From: Arcicella sp038230735
GTDB lineage: Bacteria; Bacteroidota; Bacteroidia; Cytophagales; Spirosomataceae
Assembly (NCBI GenBank): GCA_038230735.1
Contig: JBBRMR010000001.1
Location: 1 to 64,000, forward strand
Length of the DNA stretch: 64,000 bases
Reading direction: 5' to 3'
The position numbers were made by a program, and so were the translations under genes. Positions 35,236-43,919 of this stretch are shown here, piece after piece. Within the stretch, counting starts at the first letter, position 1. Each line of letters begins with the position of its first letter. The notes beneath the pieces are model-generated. The model was given only the letters and a program-made list of their open reading frames with translations, ran no database searches and had not been told where the DNA came from.

Positions 35236-35733
35236 TTACTGTATTTTCTTTTCAAAAAAGTGTGTATCAACTGCCATAATCGGGAATACCGAAGGCAGAT
35301 TTTCTTTGGCAATTAAGGTAAATCCATTGCGTTCATAAAACCTAATGGCGGCTTGTAGTCGTTCTATCGTTCCGAGGTAAATATTAGTCATTTCGGCTTC
35401 TGCTGCAACGCCCAATAATAAATCCAACAGCATTTGAGCAATGCTAAAGTCTTTCCCTCTAAATTCCTTTTTGACGAACATCTTCCGAATTGTTCCAATG
35501 TTTTCGCCACAGTCAATCAAGGCAATCGTCCCAACTACTTCACCTTCTGATTTTGCTATCCAAAAATTACCATTTCGTTGTTGATAAAAAGTAGAAATAT
35601 TCAATAAATCCTGTTGTTCATTGATGGTTATTGGAACTTGAAACTCGTTTTGTTGTATATTTAAAATCAAGTCGATAATTTGGTCAGTATCTTGATTTTC
35701 AAAGGGTTGTATTTTTATCATAGGTTTAATCAT
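35236..35733 (-). CDS. GNAT-family N-acetyltransferase (first of the operon)
   Basis: 165 aa. Core: VVGTIALIDCGENIGTIRKM, FVKKEFRGKDFSIAQMLLDL (motif A, with RGKD in place of the usual RGxG) and IRFYERNGFTLIAKENLP. It starts within the marR gene (4-bp ATGA overlap) so translation is coupled. With two further GNATs behind, the operon appears to make three acetyltransferases from one MarR-controlled transcript. Confidence 0.9.
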   Translation of the reverse strand: MIKPMIKIQPFENQDTDQIIDLILNIQQNEFQVPITINEQQDLLNISTFYQQRNGNFWIAKSEGEVVGTIALIDCGENIGTIRKMFVKKEFRGKDFSIAQMLLDLLLGVAAEAEMTNIYLGTIERLQAAIRFYERNGFTLIAKENLPSVFPIMAVDTHFFEKKIQ

Positions 35734-36212
35734 TGGAGTTTATGAAATTCTTTATATTGTTCAACGTAGCTTTTTCCCGCCCAAGCGTCTTCAATTTCTT
35801 TGAGGGCAATCAAAATGTCGTGTTCCCGAGTCTCTATAATGTGGGCATTCATATCCTTGATTCCTCCCCAAATAATTTTCAGTTTAGGTAAAAGATTTTT
35901 ACCTTTTTTGGAAATTTTCAGATTTCGTTTTCGGGCATCTTCAGCAGATTTTTTAGAAATAATCAAGCCCTTTTTCTCTAATTCCTTTGCCGTCTGAATC
36001 ACGGCGGGATGCGTAACATTCAGACTATCCGCTATTTCCATAATTCCAGCTTCGCCTTTTTGGGTCAAATAATAAAATAACGGAAACCATTTGGGTTCAA
36101 AATCAACGCCATAAAAACGATACACCTCTTCCCCACCCCGCATGATATTTTCACTCATGCGTTTCATCCGACTGCCAAAGGCTAATGCCCCCAATTCCGA
36201 GATTAAATCCAT
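35730..36212 (-). CDS. MarR-family transcriptional regulator
   Basis: 160 aa. The winged helix shows EAGIMEIADSLNVTHPAVIQ, then TAKELEKKGLIISKKSAEDA and RKRNLKISKKGKNLLPKLK. The extra C-terminal stretch forms the dimer region. It leads an operon with three GNAT genes. MarR-type proteins usually bind a palindrome near their own promoter; CGTAA-GTGA-TTACG at 36248-36261 lies upstream and is the candidate. Confidence 0.9.
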   Translation of the reverse strand: MDLISELGALAFGSRMKRMSENIMRGGEEVYRFYGVDFEPKWFPLFYYLTQKGEAGIMEIADSLNVTHPAVIQTAKELEKKGLIISKKSAEDARKRNLKISKKGKNLLPKLKIIWGGIKDMNAHIIETREHDILIALKEIEDAWAGKSYVEQYKEFHKLQ

Positions 36213-36247
36213 TTTTTAGAAAAGACAATTATTTTAGTAAACAATAA

Positions 36248-36261
36248 CGTAAGTGATTACG
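36248..36261 (-). promoter_or_regulatory. Candidate MarR operator
   Basis: CGTAA, 4 bp, TTACG, 36 bp before the marR start. It is short but perfectly symmetric; no exact TAnnTTTG was found close by, so promoter position is open. Confidence 0.4.
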
Positions 36262-36348
36262 CAAATATTCAAAAAATATATTTTAAATGCAAGAAAGAGG
36301 GCAGATTAATAATTATTAAAATCATTTACCATATTAAATGAGCACTAA

Positions 36349-36381
36349 AAGGAAGCCTTCATTTTGAACGAAAACTTCCTT
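36349..36381. repeat. Dispersed palindrome, copy 5
   Basis: AAGGAAGCCTTCATTTT ... GAACGAAAACTTCCTT between the marR promoter region and the end of the thiamine pyrophosphokinase gene. It matches copy 3 closely over the outer arms, and would terminate the kinase gene transcript (minus strand). Confidence 0.7.
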
Positions 36382-36389
36382 GAAAAACA

Positions 36390-37052
36390 TCAATCCCAAC
36401 ACTCCATCAACAATAAATCACCCGATGAATGACTAATTGAAACAATGCCATCTTCCAATGCTTCATTACTACTTCCCGAACGATAACCCATCATAAGGCT
36501 ATCATTATCAAGCGAATACTTTAAATTATTGGTGCTTATTCCATCGACTTGTCCTACTGGTATCAGCGAAATTGGCGTACCTGCGGGATACCATTTTTCG
36601 TAAGTTCGAGGTAATAAAAATACCTTAGAATAATCATCCAAAATCACGATTTTTAGTTGTTCTCTGAATCTAACCACACTCGTAATATTAGTGATAGTAT
36701 GGTCGGCTCTCCTGCCCGTTGCCCACACCACATTCACGGCGGGAAATTCTCTGCCAATTAAATAATCGTAGGCTTTTTCGAGGTCGGTTTTGTTTTGGTC
36801 GGGAGCATAAATAATATCAATCGGATATTGTTCTTGCCGAATCTTTTCAGCATCAAAACCTCGGTCAAAATCTCCTAAAAGCACATCTACTTTTATCCCC
36901 AATTCCAAAACTCGATTAATAGCAGAATCCAAAACAATCACCAGTGGCGACCATTCCAACAATTCACCCAATAATTCAAAACTACAAGCCTCCCCATTAG
37001 CAATGATGAGGGCAGGTTCTTGGGCATCTCTGACGATATGATGTGAGGACAT
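36390..37052 (-). CDS. Thiamine pyrophosphokinase
   Basis: 220 aa, the usual size. It transfers pyrophosphate from ATP to thiamine to give the cofactor thiamine diphosphate. Motifs: ALIIANGEA at the N-terminus, VIVLDSAINRVLELGIKVDV, LLGDFDRGF and DQNKTDLEKAYDYL (Mg/ATP site), then VVWATGRRADHTITN. The C-terminal beta domain binds thiamine. The cytosolic gene stands alone; no TPP riboswitch was seen in front of it. Confidence 0.9.
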   Translation of the reverse strand: MSSHHIVRDAQEPALIIANGEACSFELLGELLEWSPLVIVLDSAINRVLELGIKVDVLLGDFDRGFDAEKIRQEQYPIDIIYAPDQNKTDLEKAYDYLIGREFPAVNVVWATGRRADHTITNITSVVRFREQLKIVILDDYSKVFLLPRTYEKWYPAGTPISLIPVGQVDGISTNNLKYSLDNDSLMMGYRSGSSNEALEDGIVSISHSSGDLLLMECWD

Positions 37053-37212
37053 TTGAAATAGTTACGAATTATAAAATATTGAATAAACCGATGATTTGGC
37101 AGATTAGCCTGATTTTTACGGATTCTTCAAATACAAATTAAGCGATTTACTACTGAAATAGTAACATTTAACCATCAACAATCTCTTATTTTTACGATTA
37201 CGTCAATCCTTC

Positions 37213-37350
37213 TTTCAATATCAAATCTCAAACAGTAACTTTGTATTTTAAAACATAAATCATTTTCAGAAGCGTTGATGTTATTGGTTGCATAACTGAT
37301 AGCGGTTCGCCACCCTACTTTTACTGATTGCGGTTCGCCGCCCGACTATT
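37213..37350 (+). promoter_or_regulatory. tyrS promoter and leader with tandem 28-bp repeat
   Basis: TTTC (37213-37216), 19 bp, TAACTTTG (37236-37243). The leader then holds two 28-bp direct repeats, 37295-37322 and 37323-37350, each ACTGAT-GCGGTTCGCC-type. Each repeat can fold as GCGG-TTCG-CCRC. The tyrS ATG follows 12 bp after the second repeat. Bacteroidota do not use T-box leaders and none is recognisable here. Confidence 0.6.
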
Positions 37351-37361
37351 CACTGAAAAAT

Positions 37362-38672
37362 ATGCAAGCAAATTTTATAGAAGAACTCCGTTGGCGTGGA
37401 ATGCTCCACGATATGATGCCAGGCACTGAAGAGCAATTAAGTAAGGAAATGACGGCAGCTTACATCGGTTTCGACCCCACAGCAGCCTCTTTACACATCG
37501 GTAATTTGGCGACCATCATGTTGTTAAAACACCTCCAATTGTGCGGACACAAGCCTTTTGCTCTTGTGGGCGGAGCTACGGGCATGATTGGAGATCCATC
37601 GGGGAAGGCAGCCGAAAGAGAGTTTTTATCGGAAGAAACCCTCCGTTTTAACCAAGAATCTATTAAAAAACAATTAGAAAAATTCTTAGATTTCAATTCG
37701 GGGGAAAATTCTGCCGAAATGGTCAATAATTACGATTGGTTCAAAGATTTCTCCTTCTTAGGTTTTCTTCGAGAAGCGGGTAAACACTTGTCTGTCAATT
37801 ACATGATGTCGAAAGATTCGGTAAAAAAGCGTTTGGAAACGGGTATTTCTTTTACTGAATTTTCGTACCAATTATTGCAAGGTTACGATTTCTATTGGTT
37901 ATACAAAAACAAGAATGTCCGTTTGCAAATGGGCGGTTCGGACCAATGGGGAAATATCACAACGGGGACAGAAATTATCAGACGCAAGGAGGGTGGTTCA
38001 GAAGAAATCGAACACCGTGCCTTCGCCCTCACAACGCCCTTGGTTACGAAGGCAGACGGGACAAAATTTGGTAAATCAGAGGTAGGGAATGTTTGGCTTG
38101 ACCCTGAAATGACAACACCCTATCAGTTTTATCAATTTTGGCTAAATACTGCCGATGTGGAATGTCCGAGATTATTGAGAGTTTTTAGTTTGTATAATCA
38201 AATGGAAATAGAATCTTTGGAAGCCCAACACGCCGAAGCACCGCATCTACGCATCATGCAAAAGGCTTTGGCAAAGGATGTAACGAGCAGAGTACATTCA
38301 GAAAAAAACTTTGAAATCGTAAAACAGGCTTCGGAATTATTATTTGATAAATATGTAATGGAAACTTTTGAACAAGTAGAAAATACCGTTATTGAAGTAT
38401 TAGATAGAATTTCTATCAAAAAAGAGGATTACGCTGATTGTGCAAATGTTACAGATTTATTGGCAATTTTAGTAGTTGATTCTTTGGGTGAACCCCTAAT
38501 TTTCAAATCAAAAGGAGATACTCGTAAAGCAATTCAAGCCAATGCCGTGAGTATCAACAAACAAAAAGTAACTGACCCAAATAAGGCGTTGGATTTTGTT
38601 TTGTTGAGGGAAAAATACTTAATTATTAATTTTGGAAAGCAAAAGGTTTATGTTCTTGAAATAAGGGAGTGA
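37362..38672 (+). CDS. tyrS: Tyrosine-tRNA ligase
   Basis: 436 aa, class I aminoacyl-tRNA synthetase that charges tRNA-Tyr. AAYIGFDPTAASLHIGNLAT contains the HIGN form of the HIGH signature; MGGSDQWGNI and KFGKSEVGNVW (KFGKS, the KMSKS counterpart) complete the active site. The C-terminal S4-like RNA-binding domain includes FKSKGDTRKAIQANAVSINK. It is preceded by the repeat-bearing leader and followed by a hairpin terminator (38703). It is separated from the ribosomal cluster by two back-to-back terminators. Confidence 0.97.
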   Translation: MQANFIEELRWRGMLHDMMPGTEEQLSKEMTAAYIGFDPTAASLHIGNLATIMLLKHLQLCGHKPFALVGGATGMIGDPSGKAAEREFLSEETLRFNQESIKKQLEKFLDFNSGENSAEMVNNYDWFKDFSFLGFLREAGKHLSVNYMMSKDSVKKRLETGISFTEFSYQLLQGYDFYWLYKNKNVRLQMGGSDQWGNITTGTEIIRRKEGGSEEIEHRAFALTTPLVTKADGTKFGKSEVGNVWLDPEMTTPYQFYQFWLNTADVECPRLLRVFSLYNQMEIESLEAQHAEAPHLRIMQKALAKDVTSRVHSEKNFEIVKQASELLFDKYVMETFEQVENTVIEVLDRISIKKEDYADCANVTDLLAILVVDSLGEPLIFKSKGDTRKAIQANAVSINKQKVTDPNKALDFVLLREKYLIINFGKQKVYVLEIRE

Positions 38673-38702
38673 TAAATAAGATAAACTTGAACTTGAAACC
38701 TT

Positions 38703-38740
38703 AAAAGTGGTTCGAAACTGGCGTTTTAAACCACTTTTTT
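38703..38740 (+). terminator. tyrS terminator
   Basis: AAAAGTGGTT, 16-base loop, AACCACTTTTTT ending in a T run on the plus strand, 31 bp after the tyrS stop. Confidence 0.85.
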
Positions 38741-38812
38741 AGTATTTTCCCCTCTTTTTTGATTTAAATTAAAAAAGTAATCAATTGCAACTTACCCACA
38801 AATCCCACAAAA

Positions 38813-38844
38813 AAAAGGGCTTCAACCGAAGTCGAAGCCCTTTT
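38813..38844 (-). terminator. Terminator of the ribosomal cluster, after rplQ
   Basis: AAAAGGGCTTC ... GAAGCCCTTTT, 11-bp stem. Read on the minus strand it ends in a run of T, 34 bp after the rplQ stop. Confidence 0.85.
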
Positions 38845-38877
38845 ATAAAATCTATATTTCAACTAACTGAAATTACT

Positions 38878-39474
38878 CTATTTTTTTTCTTCTTCCGAAG
38901 AAGTTTCTGCCGCTGAGGAATCAGCCGCTGGTGTTTCATCTTCTACAACTGTTGCCGAAGGAGTTTCTTCTACAACTTCTGCCGAAGGCTCTTCTATTGC
39001 CACAGCCACTGGAGCAACCGCTTCAACCACTGCATCACTACCTTCTTTCTTAGCACCACCTCTACGACTACGACGAGTCTTAGTAGCGGTTTCAGTAGCA
39101 GCAGCCAACATCGTTTCGTTGAAATCAACCAATTCCATCATACACATTGAAGCATTATCACCAAGACGATTACCCAATTTGATAATTCTTGTATAACCTC
39201 CTGGACGACTTGCTACTTTCTCAGCAACAATTCCAAAAAGTTCTTTGATAGCCTCTTTGCTTTGCAAATAAGAGAACACAACACGACGGTTGTTTGTATC
39301 GTCAGTCTTTGATCTTGTAATCATCGGCTCAACGTATTTTCTCAATTCCTTAGCCTTTGCCAAAGTCGTTTCGATTCTTTTGTGAAGAATCAATGAAGTT
39401 GCCATGTTCGACAACATTGCTGCTCTGTGAGGAGCCGTTCTACCTAAATGGTTGTTTTTTTTACCGTGTCTCAT
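38878..39474 (-). CDS. rplQ: 50S ribosomal protein L17 with acidic C-terminal extension
   Basis: 198 aa; the normal core (about 1-120) starts MRHGKKNNHLGRTAPHRAAM and includes KRIETTLAKAKELRKYVEPM. L17 sits near the exit tunnel. Residues from about 130 to the end are a low-complexity Glu/Ala/Val/Ser tail (VVEAVAPVAVAIEEPS, ending SSEEEKK), after a basic RRSRRGGAKK hinge. Last gene of the alpha operon part, followed by the terminator at 38813. Confidence 0.96.
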   Translation of the reverse strand: MRHGKKNNHLGRTAPHRAAMLSNMATSLILHKRIETTLAKAKELRKYVEPMITRSKTDDTNNRRVVFSYLQSKEAIKELFGIVAEKVASRPGGYTRIIKLGNRLGDNASMCMMELVDFNETMLAAATETATKTRRSRRGGAKKEGSDAVVEAVAPVAVAIEEPSAEVVEETPSATVVEDETPAADSSAAETSSEEEKK

Positions 39475-39656
39475 TGTATTTGAGTAAGTTTGAAATGACC
39501 AGCAAATCCTTCCAACGAAAAACTGCCTATCATTGCGGTTAAGTTAATTCACATCAACTCACCTATTACTGCGTTTAGTTTTACATAAAAAAATTTGGGA
39601 GTATAGACGTGGACAAAATAAATCCGCAGTCTAAACTCCCAAATCAGAAATCAAAA

Positions 39657-40646
39657 TCAATCTTCGTCCAAACGGTAGCGAGTTACCTCCATACCAAAGT
39701 GAAGACCTTTTTCTTCAATTAATTGCTCTAATTCAGTCAATGATTTCTTACCGAAGTTACGGAATTTCATCATGTCAGAAATTTCTAATCTTGCTAAATC
39801 ACCCAATGTTTTCACATCAGCCGACTTCAAACAGTTATAGGCACGTACCGACAAATCTAAATCTGCCAATGACGTTTTCAACAACTTTCTCATGTGCAAC
39901 ATTTCCTCATCCACTACATTATCCTCTTCTGCCTTCATCGACTCGAAAGTCATTGTTTGGTCAGAGAACAACATAAAGTGTTGAATCAAGATATACGCCG
40001 CTCCTTTCAAAGCATCTTCTGGGTGAATCGAACCATCAGTTTCGATGTCAAGTACCAATTTTTCGTAATCCGTTTTTTGTTCTACACGGGTATTCTCAAT
40101 ACTAAATTTTACGTTCTTGATGGGCGTAAAAATAGAGTCAATCGGAATGTGTCCGAAAGGAGGTTCTGAGTTTCTCGACTCGTCAGAAGGTACATAACCA
40201 CGTCCTTTCTCAACAATAATTTCCATCTCAAATTCCTTAGATTCGTCCAAAGTACAGATAACTAAATCTGGATTCAAGACTTCAAAGTAATTGGTGAATT
40301 TAGAAATATCGCCAGCTTTCAGAGTGGATTGTCCTTTTACTCTTACGGTGATTTTGTTTTCAAGGATTTCCTGAGTTTTCTTAAAACGAACTTTTTTCAA
40401 GTTCAAGATAATCTCAGTCATGTCCTCAATCACACCTTCGATGGGTGAAAATTCGTGCTGTACTCCTGCAACCTTTACGCTCGTTACGGCGTAGCCTTCC
40501 AATGAAGACAATAAGATTCTACGAAGTGCATTACCGATTGTAACGCCATAGCCTTTTTCGAGTGGCTTAAACTCAAATAACCCGTGAAAGTCGTCGGCTT
40601 TTTCCATGACAACTTTGTCGGGCATTTGGAATGCTAATATTGACAT
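39657..40646 (-). CDS. rpoA: DNA-directed RNA polymerase alpha subunit
   Basis: 329 aa. Assembly domain: FEPLEKGYGVTIGNALRRIL (27-46 region), LSSLEGYAVTSVKV. The C-terminal domain (about 255-329) has DLDLSVRAYNCLKSADVKTL, GDLARLEISDMMKFRNFGKK and SLTELEQLIEEKGL, used for promoter UP elements and activators. Standard position between rpsD and rplQ. The 335-bp gap to rpsD (40647-40981) has no gene, only word repeats (40818-40976). Confidence 0.98.
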   Translation of the reverse strand: MSILAFQMPDKVVMEKADDFHGLFEFKPLEKGYGVTIGNALRRILLSSLEGYAVTSVKVAGVQHEFSPIEGVIEDMTEIILNLKKVRFKKTQEILENKITVRVKGQSTLKAGDISKFTNYFEVLNPDLVICTLDESKEFEMEIIVEKGRGYVPSDESRNSEPPFGHIPIDSIFTPIKNVKFSIENTRVEQKTDYEKLVLDIETDGSIHPEDALKGAAYILIQHFMLFSDQTMTFESMKAEEDNVVDEEMLHMRKLLKTSLADLDLSVRAYNCLKSADVKTLGDLARLEISDMMKFRNFGKKSLTELEQLIEEKGLHFGMEVTRYRLDED

Positions 40647-40817
40647 ATTTCGTAGCGTAATTTACCTTGGAATATATAAGAATGGAGTAATCGACTTGCA
40701 ATTTACAAACAAACTTGGGGAATATGCAATTTTAAATGAAAAATTTATTAAAAAACTTGATAATCATAAACTATTCGCTTATATTACGAGTTTTAAAAAA
40801 TTTTAGTTCCCGTTTTG

Positions 40818-40976
40818 GAGTGTTAAGTATTGAGTATTAGGTATTGAGTAAGAGAAAATCAAACTTATCAATAACACTTAATATTAAAGACCAAAGTTTA
40901 TTTGTTGGTATAAAGTATCAAATACGAAGCCCCAAGAAAATCTTAACACTTAATATCTGATACTTGATACATACAA
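40818..40976. repeat. Word-repeat hairpin, rpsD-rpoA gap
   Basis: Left arm of AAGTATTGAGTATTAGGTAT type and right arm of CACTTAATATCTGATACTTG type pair imperfectly across about 100 bp, which itself holds a second pair (ATAACACTTAATATT). Words of 7-8 bases recur in each arm. Confidence 0.6.
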
Positions 40977-40981
40977 TATGA

Positions 40982-41587
40982 TTACTTCGAGTAAAGTTCA
41001 ACGATTGCCTGCTCATTAAAGTTCTCAGGAATATCTGAACGCTCTGGATAAGAAACAAATTTACCAGTCATTGAAGCGGCATCCCACTCCAACCAGTTAA
41101 AACGTTTCCCCGCTTTGCCTGCCAATGAATCTGAAACTACTTCAAGAGACTTCGATTTCTCACGAACAGATACCAACTGACCTGGCTTTAATGAATATGA
41201 AGGGATGTTTACTAATTCACCATCAACCATAATGTGCTTGTGGATTGTTAATTGACGTGCCGCACGACGTGTTGGAGCAATTCCTAAACGATAAACGGTG
41301 TTATCCAGACGTGCTTCACAAAGTTTCAAAAGGTTCTCACCTTTGATACCTTCTCTTACTGCCGCTTTATGGAATAAGTTTTCAAATTGCTTTTCAAGAA
41401 TACCATAAGTGTATTTCACTTTTTGTTTTTCTTTCAGTTGCAAAGAATATTCTGAAACCTTACCACGCTTACCTTTACCGTGCTGACCTGGACCGTAGTT
41501 TTTGCGTGCTAACGCTTTGCATGGACCTAAGATTGCCTCGCCGAAACGACGAGAAATTTTTGATTTTGGACCTGTGTATCTTGCCAT
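40982..41587 (-). CDS. rpsD: 30S ribosomal protein S4
   Basis: 201 aa from the Met at 41587 (MARYTGPKSKISRRFGEAIL). The frame extends 24 codons upstream (to 41659) but the family starts at MARY, so that is not used. The S4 RNA-binding domain is CEARLDNTVYRLGIAPTRRA. S4 nucleates 30S assembly and in many bacteria represses the alpha operon; no regulatory pseudoknot could be judged here. Confidence 0.97.
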   Translation of the reverse strand: MARYTGPKSKISRRFGEAILGPCKALARKNYGPGQHGKGKRGKVSEYSLQLKEKQKVKYTYGILEKQFENLFHKAAVREGIKGENLLKLCEARLDNTVYRLGIAPTRRAARQLTIHKHIMVDGELVNIPSYSLKPGQLVSVREKSKSLEVVSDSLAGKAGKRFNWLEWDAASMTGKFVSYPERSDIPENFNEQAIVELYSK

Positions 41588-41743
41588 TATAAAATAAAAT
41601 TGAGTCAATAGCCCTCTTGTAGCTAATGAAGTAATTAAGGATGAAACATAAAGAAACAAAGGATAATAATTACTAATTACCCTTCGCTATATTTTTGATT
41701 TTAGAAATTGTTATTTGTTTTTAGTTACTCTTTATCAGTCAAG

Positions 41744-41765
41744 ATTGCATAAATAATTATGCAAT
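41744..41765. repeat. Perfect hairpin in the rpsK-rpsD gap
   Basis: ATTGCATAA, ATAA loop, TTATGCAAT. Behind it, to 41812, are more words of CTAATAACTA type. The gap 41588-41813 holds no gene. Confidence 0.8.
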
Positions 41766-41813
41766 TCATCTTAATAACTAATTTCTATTAACTAATAACT
41801 ACTAATCCCCAAA

Positions 41814-42209
41814 TTATACTCTACGACGTTTTGGAGGACGACACCCGTTGTGAGGGATTGGCGTAATATCTTTGATGGATAATACTTCGATACCTGAATT
41901 GGAGATAGTTCTGATTGCCGACTCACGACCCGAACCTGGACCTTTTACAAATACTTCAGCTTTTTTCATCCCTGCCTCTACTGCAACCACTGCACAGTTT
42001 GAAGCTGCCATTTGAGCGGCATAAGGAGTGTTTTTCTTTGAACCTTTGAAGCCCATTTTACCAGCCGAAGCCCAAGAGATTACTTGTCCTTGGTTGTTGG
42101 TGATGGAGATAATGATATTGTTGAAAGAAGCCTTGATGTGTACTTGACCTAATTGCTCAACTACAACAACTCTTTTTTTAGCTTTGTCTTTTCTTTTACC
42201 CTGTGCCAT
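41814..42209 (-). CDS. rpsK: 30S ribosomal protein S11
   Basis: 131 aa. Family blocks: VEQLGQVHIKASFNNIIISI, ITNNQGQVISWASAGKMGFK, GSKKNTPYAAQMAA and VKGPGSGRESAIRTI. Forms the platform at the mRNA exit of the 30S subunit. Alpha operon order rpsM-rpsK-rpsD-rpoA-rplQ. Confidence 0.98.
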   Translation of the reverse strand: MAQGKRKDKAKKRVVVVEQLGQVHIKASFNNIIISITNNQGQVISWASAGKMGFKGSKKNTPYAAQMAASNCAVVAVEAGMKKAEVFVKGPGSGRESAIRTISNSGIEVLSIKDITPIPHNGCRPPKRRRV

Positions 42210-42329
42210 TGTTTGTTTTGTTTTCTTCCAGTTTTGAGTACATCTCTCACGCCCTGCGTGATGATCCTCTCATCTTAGAATGTTTACGAATTGGGAAATC
42301 TCACGACATCCTCAATCTCAGCTTAAATT

Positions 42330-42707
42330 TTATTTAGTAGCTTTTTTCTTGTTAGCGATAGTCTTACGCTTTCCTTTACGAGTACGAGAATTGTTCTTAG
42401 TTCTCTGACCACGTAATGGAAGACCTTTACGGTGACGCAACCCACGATAGCAACCAATGTCCATCAAACGTTTGATATTTAACTGAACCTCAGAACGAAG
42501 TTGACCTTCCGTTTTGATTTCGCCAGCAATAATCGCACGGATAGCACTTGCTTCTTCGTCGTTCCACTCACCCGCTTTCTTATCGAGAGAAATGTTAGCC
42601 TGTTTTAAAATTTTCTGAGAAGTGCTACGACCTATTCCGAAGATGTAAGTCAAAGCAATTTCGCCTCTTTTTTTATCGGGAATATCAACCCCTGCAATAC
42701 GAGCCAT
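42330..42707 (-). CDS. rpsM: 30S ribosomal protein S13
   Basis: 125 aa. MARIAGVDIPDKKRGEIALT at the start, then IFGIGRSTSQKIL and the C-terminal GLRHRKGLPLRGQRTKNNSR with the lysine-rich tail. S13 forms bridges to the 50S. It follows rpmJ in the standard order. Confidence 0.98.
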   Translation of the reverse strand: MARIAGVDIPDKKRGEIALTYIFGIGRSTSQKILKQANISLDKKAGEWNDEEASAIRAIIAGEIKTEGQLRSEVQLNIKRLMDIGCYRGLRHRKGLPLRGQRTKNNSRTRKGKRKTIANKKKATK

Positions 42708-42759
42708 ACTTTTTTAGCTTTTTAGTTTTTAGAATTAGGTTTTTCACAAAGCCTAATTA

Positions 42760-42876
42760 TCATCCTTGTCTTTGTTTGAACTTTGGATTTTTTTTGTTAA
42801 TAACGTAAAGTTTACCGTGACGACGAATAACTTTACAGTCAGCACTACGCTTCTTGATAGACGCTTTTACTTTCAT
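42760..42876 (-). CDS. rpmJ: 50S ribosomal protein L36
   Basis: 38 aa: starts MKVKASIKKRSADCKVIRRH and ends KKNPKFKQRQG before TGA. The Cys is at position 14; the other zinc ligands of the C+ type are partly replaced (no CxxC), so this is a zinc-free or reduced form common in Bacteroidota. Gene order infA-rpmJ-rpsM confirms it. Confidence 0.95.
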   Translation of the reverse strand: MKVKASIKKRSADCKVIRRHGKLYVINKKNPKFKQRQG

Positions 42877-42891
42877 TTTCGTAATTATTTT

Positions 42892-43110
42892 TTACTTGTA
42901 ACGATATACTATTCTTCCTTTACTCAAATCATAAGGCGACATCTCTAATTTCACCTTATCTCCTGGCAAGATTTTAATGTAATTCATCCTCATCTTACCC
43001 GAAATATGGGCAATTACTTGATGGGTACTTTCTAACTCTACTCTAAACATTGCGTTTGAGAGGGCTTCGATAATTACACCATCGGTCTCTATTGATGATT
43101 GTTTTGCCAT
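42892..43110 (-). CDS. infA: Translation initiation factor IF-1
   Basis: 72 aa, S1-like OB fold. KQSSIETDGVIIEALSNAMF, HISGKMRMNYIKILPGDKVK and SPYDLSKGRIVYRYK are canonical. It lies between map and rpmJ, 3 bp after the map stop. Confidence 0.97.
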   Translation of the reverse strand: MAKQSSIETDGVIIEALSNAMFRVELESTHQVIAHISGKMRMNYIKILPGDKVKLEMSPYDLSKGRIVYRYK

Positions 43111-43112
43111 AA

Positions 43113-43919
43113 TTAAATATTAACTAAATATTCTGATTTACTAATTGCTTCTTCAATAAACTTAAACGTTGTCAAAATATCGGCAGTTCCCTTTTTCACC
43201 GCAACGGTATGTTCAAAGTGGGCGGATGGCTTTCTATCTTGGGTTCTGATTGTCCAATTATCATTTTCTTGATGAATGGCTCTTTTTCCTTGATTTACCA
43301 TTGGTTCAATCGCCAAAACCATATTTTCTTTTAGTTTTGCCCCATCTCCTCTTTTACCGTAATTAGCTACTTCTGGTTTTTCATGCAATGATTTCCCAAC
43401 GCCATGACCCACTAATTCTCTAACAATCGTAAATCCTAATTTCTCACAGTAAGTCTGAATAGCGAAACCAATATCTCCAACTCTTTTGCCAAAAACGGTT
43501 TGCTCTATCGCAAGCATTAAAGATTCTTTGGTAGTTCTCATCAATCGTTGCGTTTCTGGATTTACGTTTCCGACTGCATAGGTGTAAGCACTATCTGCGT
43601 GAAAACCATTTTTGAAAACACCACAATCTATCGAAATAATATCGCCATCTCTCACCTGATAATTACTGGGTATTCCGTGAACAACAATGTCATTAACAGA
43701 AATACAAAGTGAAGCTGGAAATTTATGACCACTTACATTATAATTTAAAAACGATGGATGACCATTATTATCTTTTATAAATTCGAAGGCAACTTTATCT
43801 AATTCCTTTGTAGTAACGCCTGGTTTGATAATTTTCGCTACTTCACCATGAACTTGTCCCAATATTACTCCGTTAGTTCTAATTATCTCTAACTCGGCAC
43901 TTGTCTTTAAAAAAATCAT
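43113..43919 (-). CDS. map: Methionine aminopeptidase, type I
   Basis: 268 aa from the Met at 43919 (MIFLKTSAELEIIRTNG), the family start; the frame runs 12 codons further upstream. Removes the N-terminal Met. Metal ligands are visible: the Asp in ISIDCGVF, the Asp in GFHADSAYTY, the His in GHGVGKSLHEKPEV, the Glu in VLAIEPM and the late Glu in SAHFEHTVAV. Standard spc-operon position after secY. Confidence 0.96.
   Translation of the reverse strand: MIFLKTSAELEIIRTNGVILGQVHGEVAKIIKPGVTTKELDKVAFEFIKDNNGHPSFLNYNVSGHKFPASLCISVNDIVVHGIPSNYQVRDGDIISIDCGVFKNGFHADSAYTYAVGNVNPETQRLMRTTKESLMLAIEQTVFGKRVGDIGFAIQTYCEKLGFTIVRELVGHGVGKSLHEKPEVANYGKRGDGAKLKENMVLAIEPMVNQGKRAIHQENDNWTIRTQDRKPSAHFEHTVAVKKGTADILTTFKFIEEAISKSEYLVNI

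Noticed and set aside
37295..37350. T-box riboswitch before tyrS
   Set aside because: No specifier loop, no T-box sequence and no terminator/antiterminator pair; T-boxes are not expected in Bacteroidota.
38703..38740. GGTTCGAAAC looks like a tRNA T-loop
   Set aside because: No acceptor, D or anticodon arms can be drawn around it; the segment is one simple hairpin terminator after tyrS.
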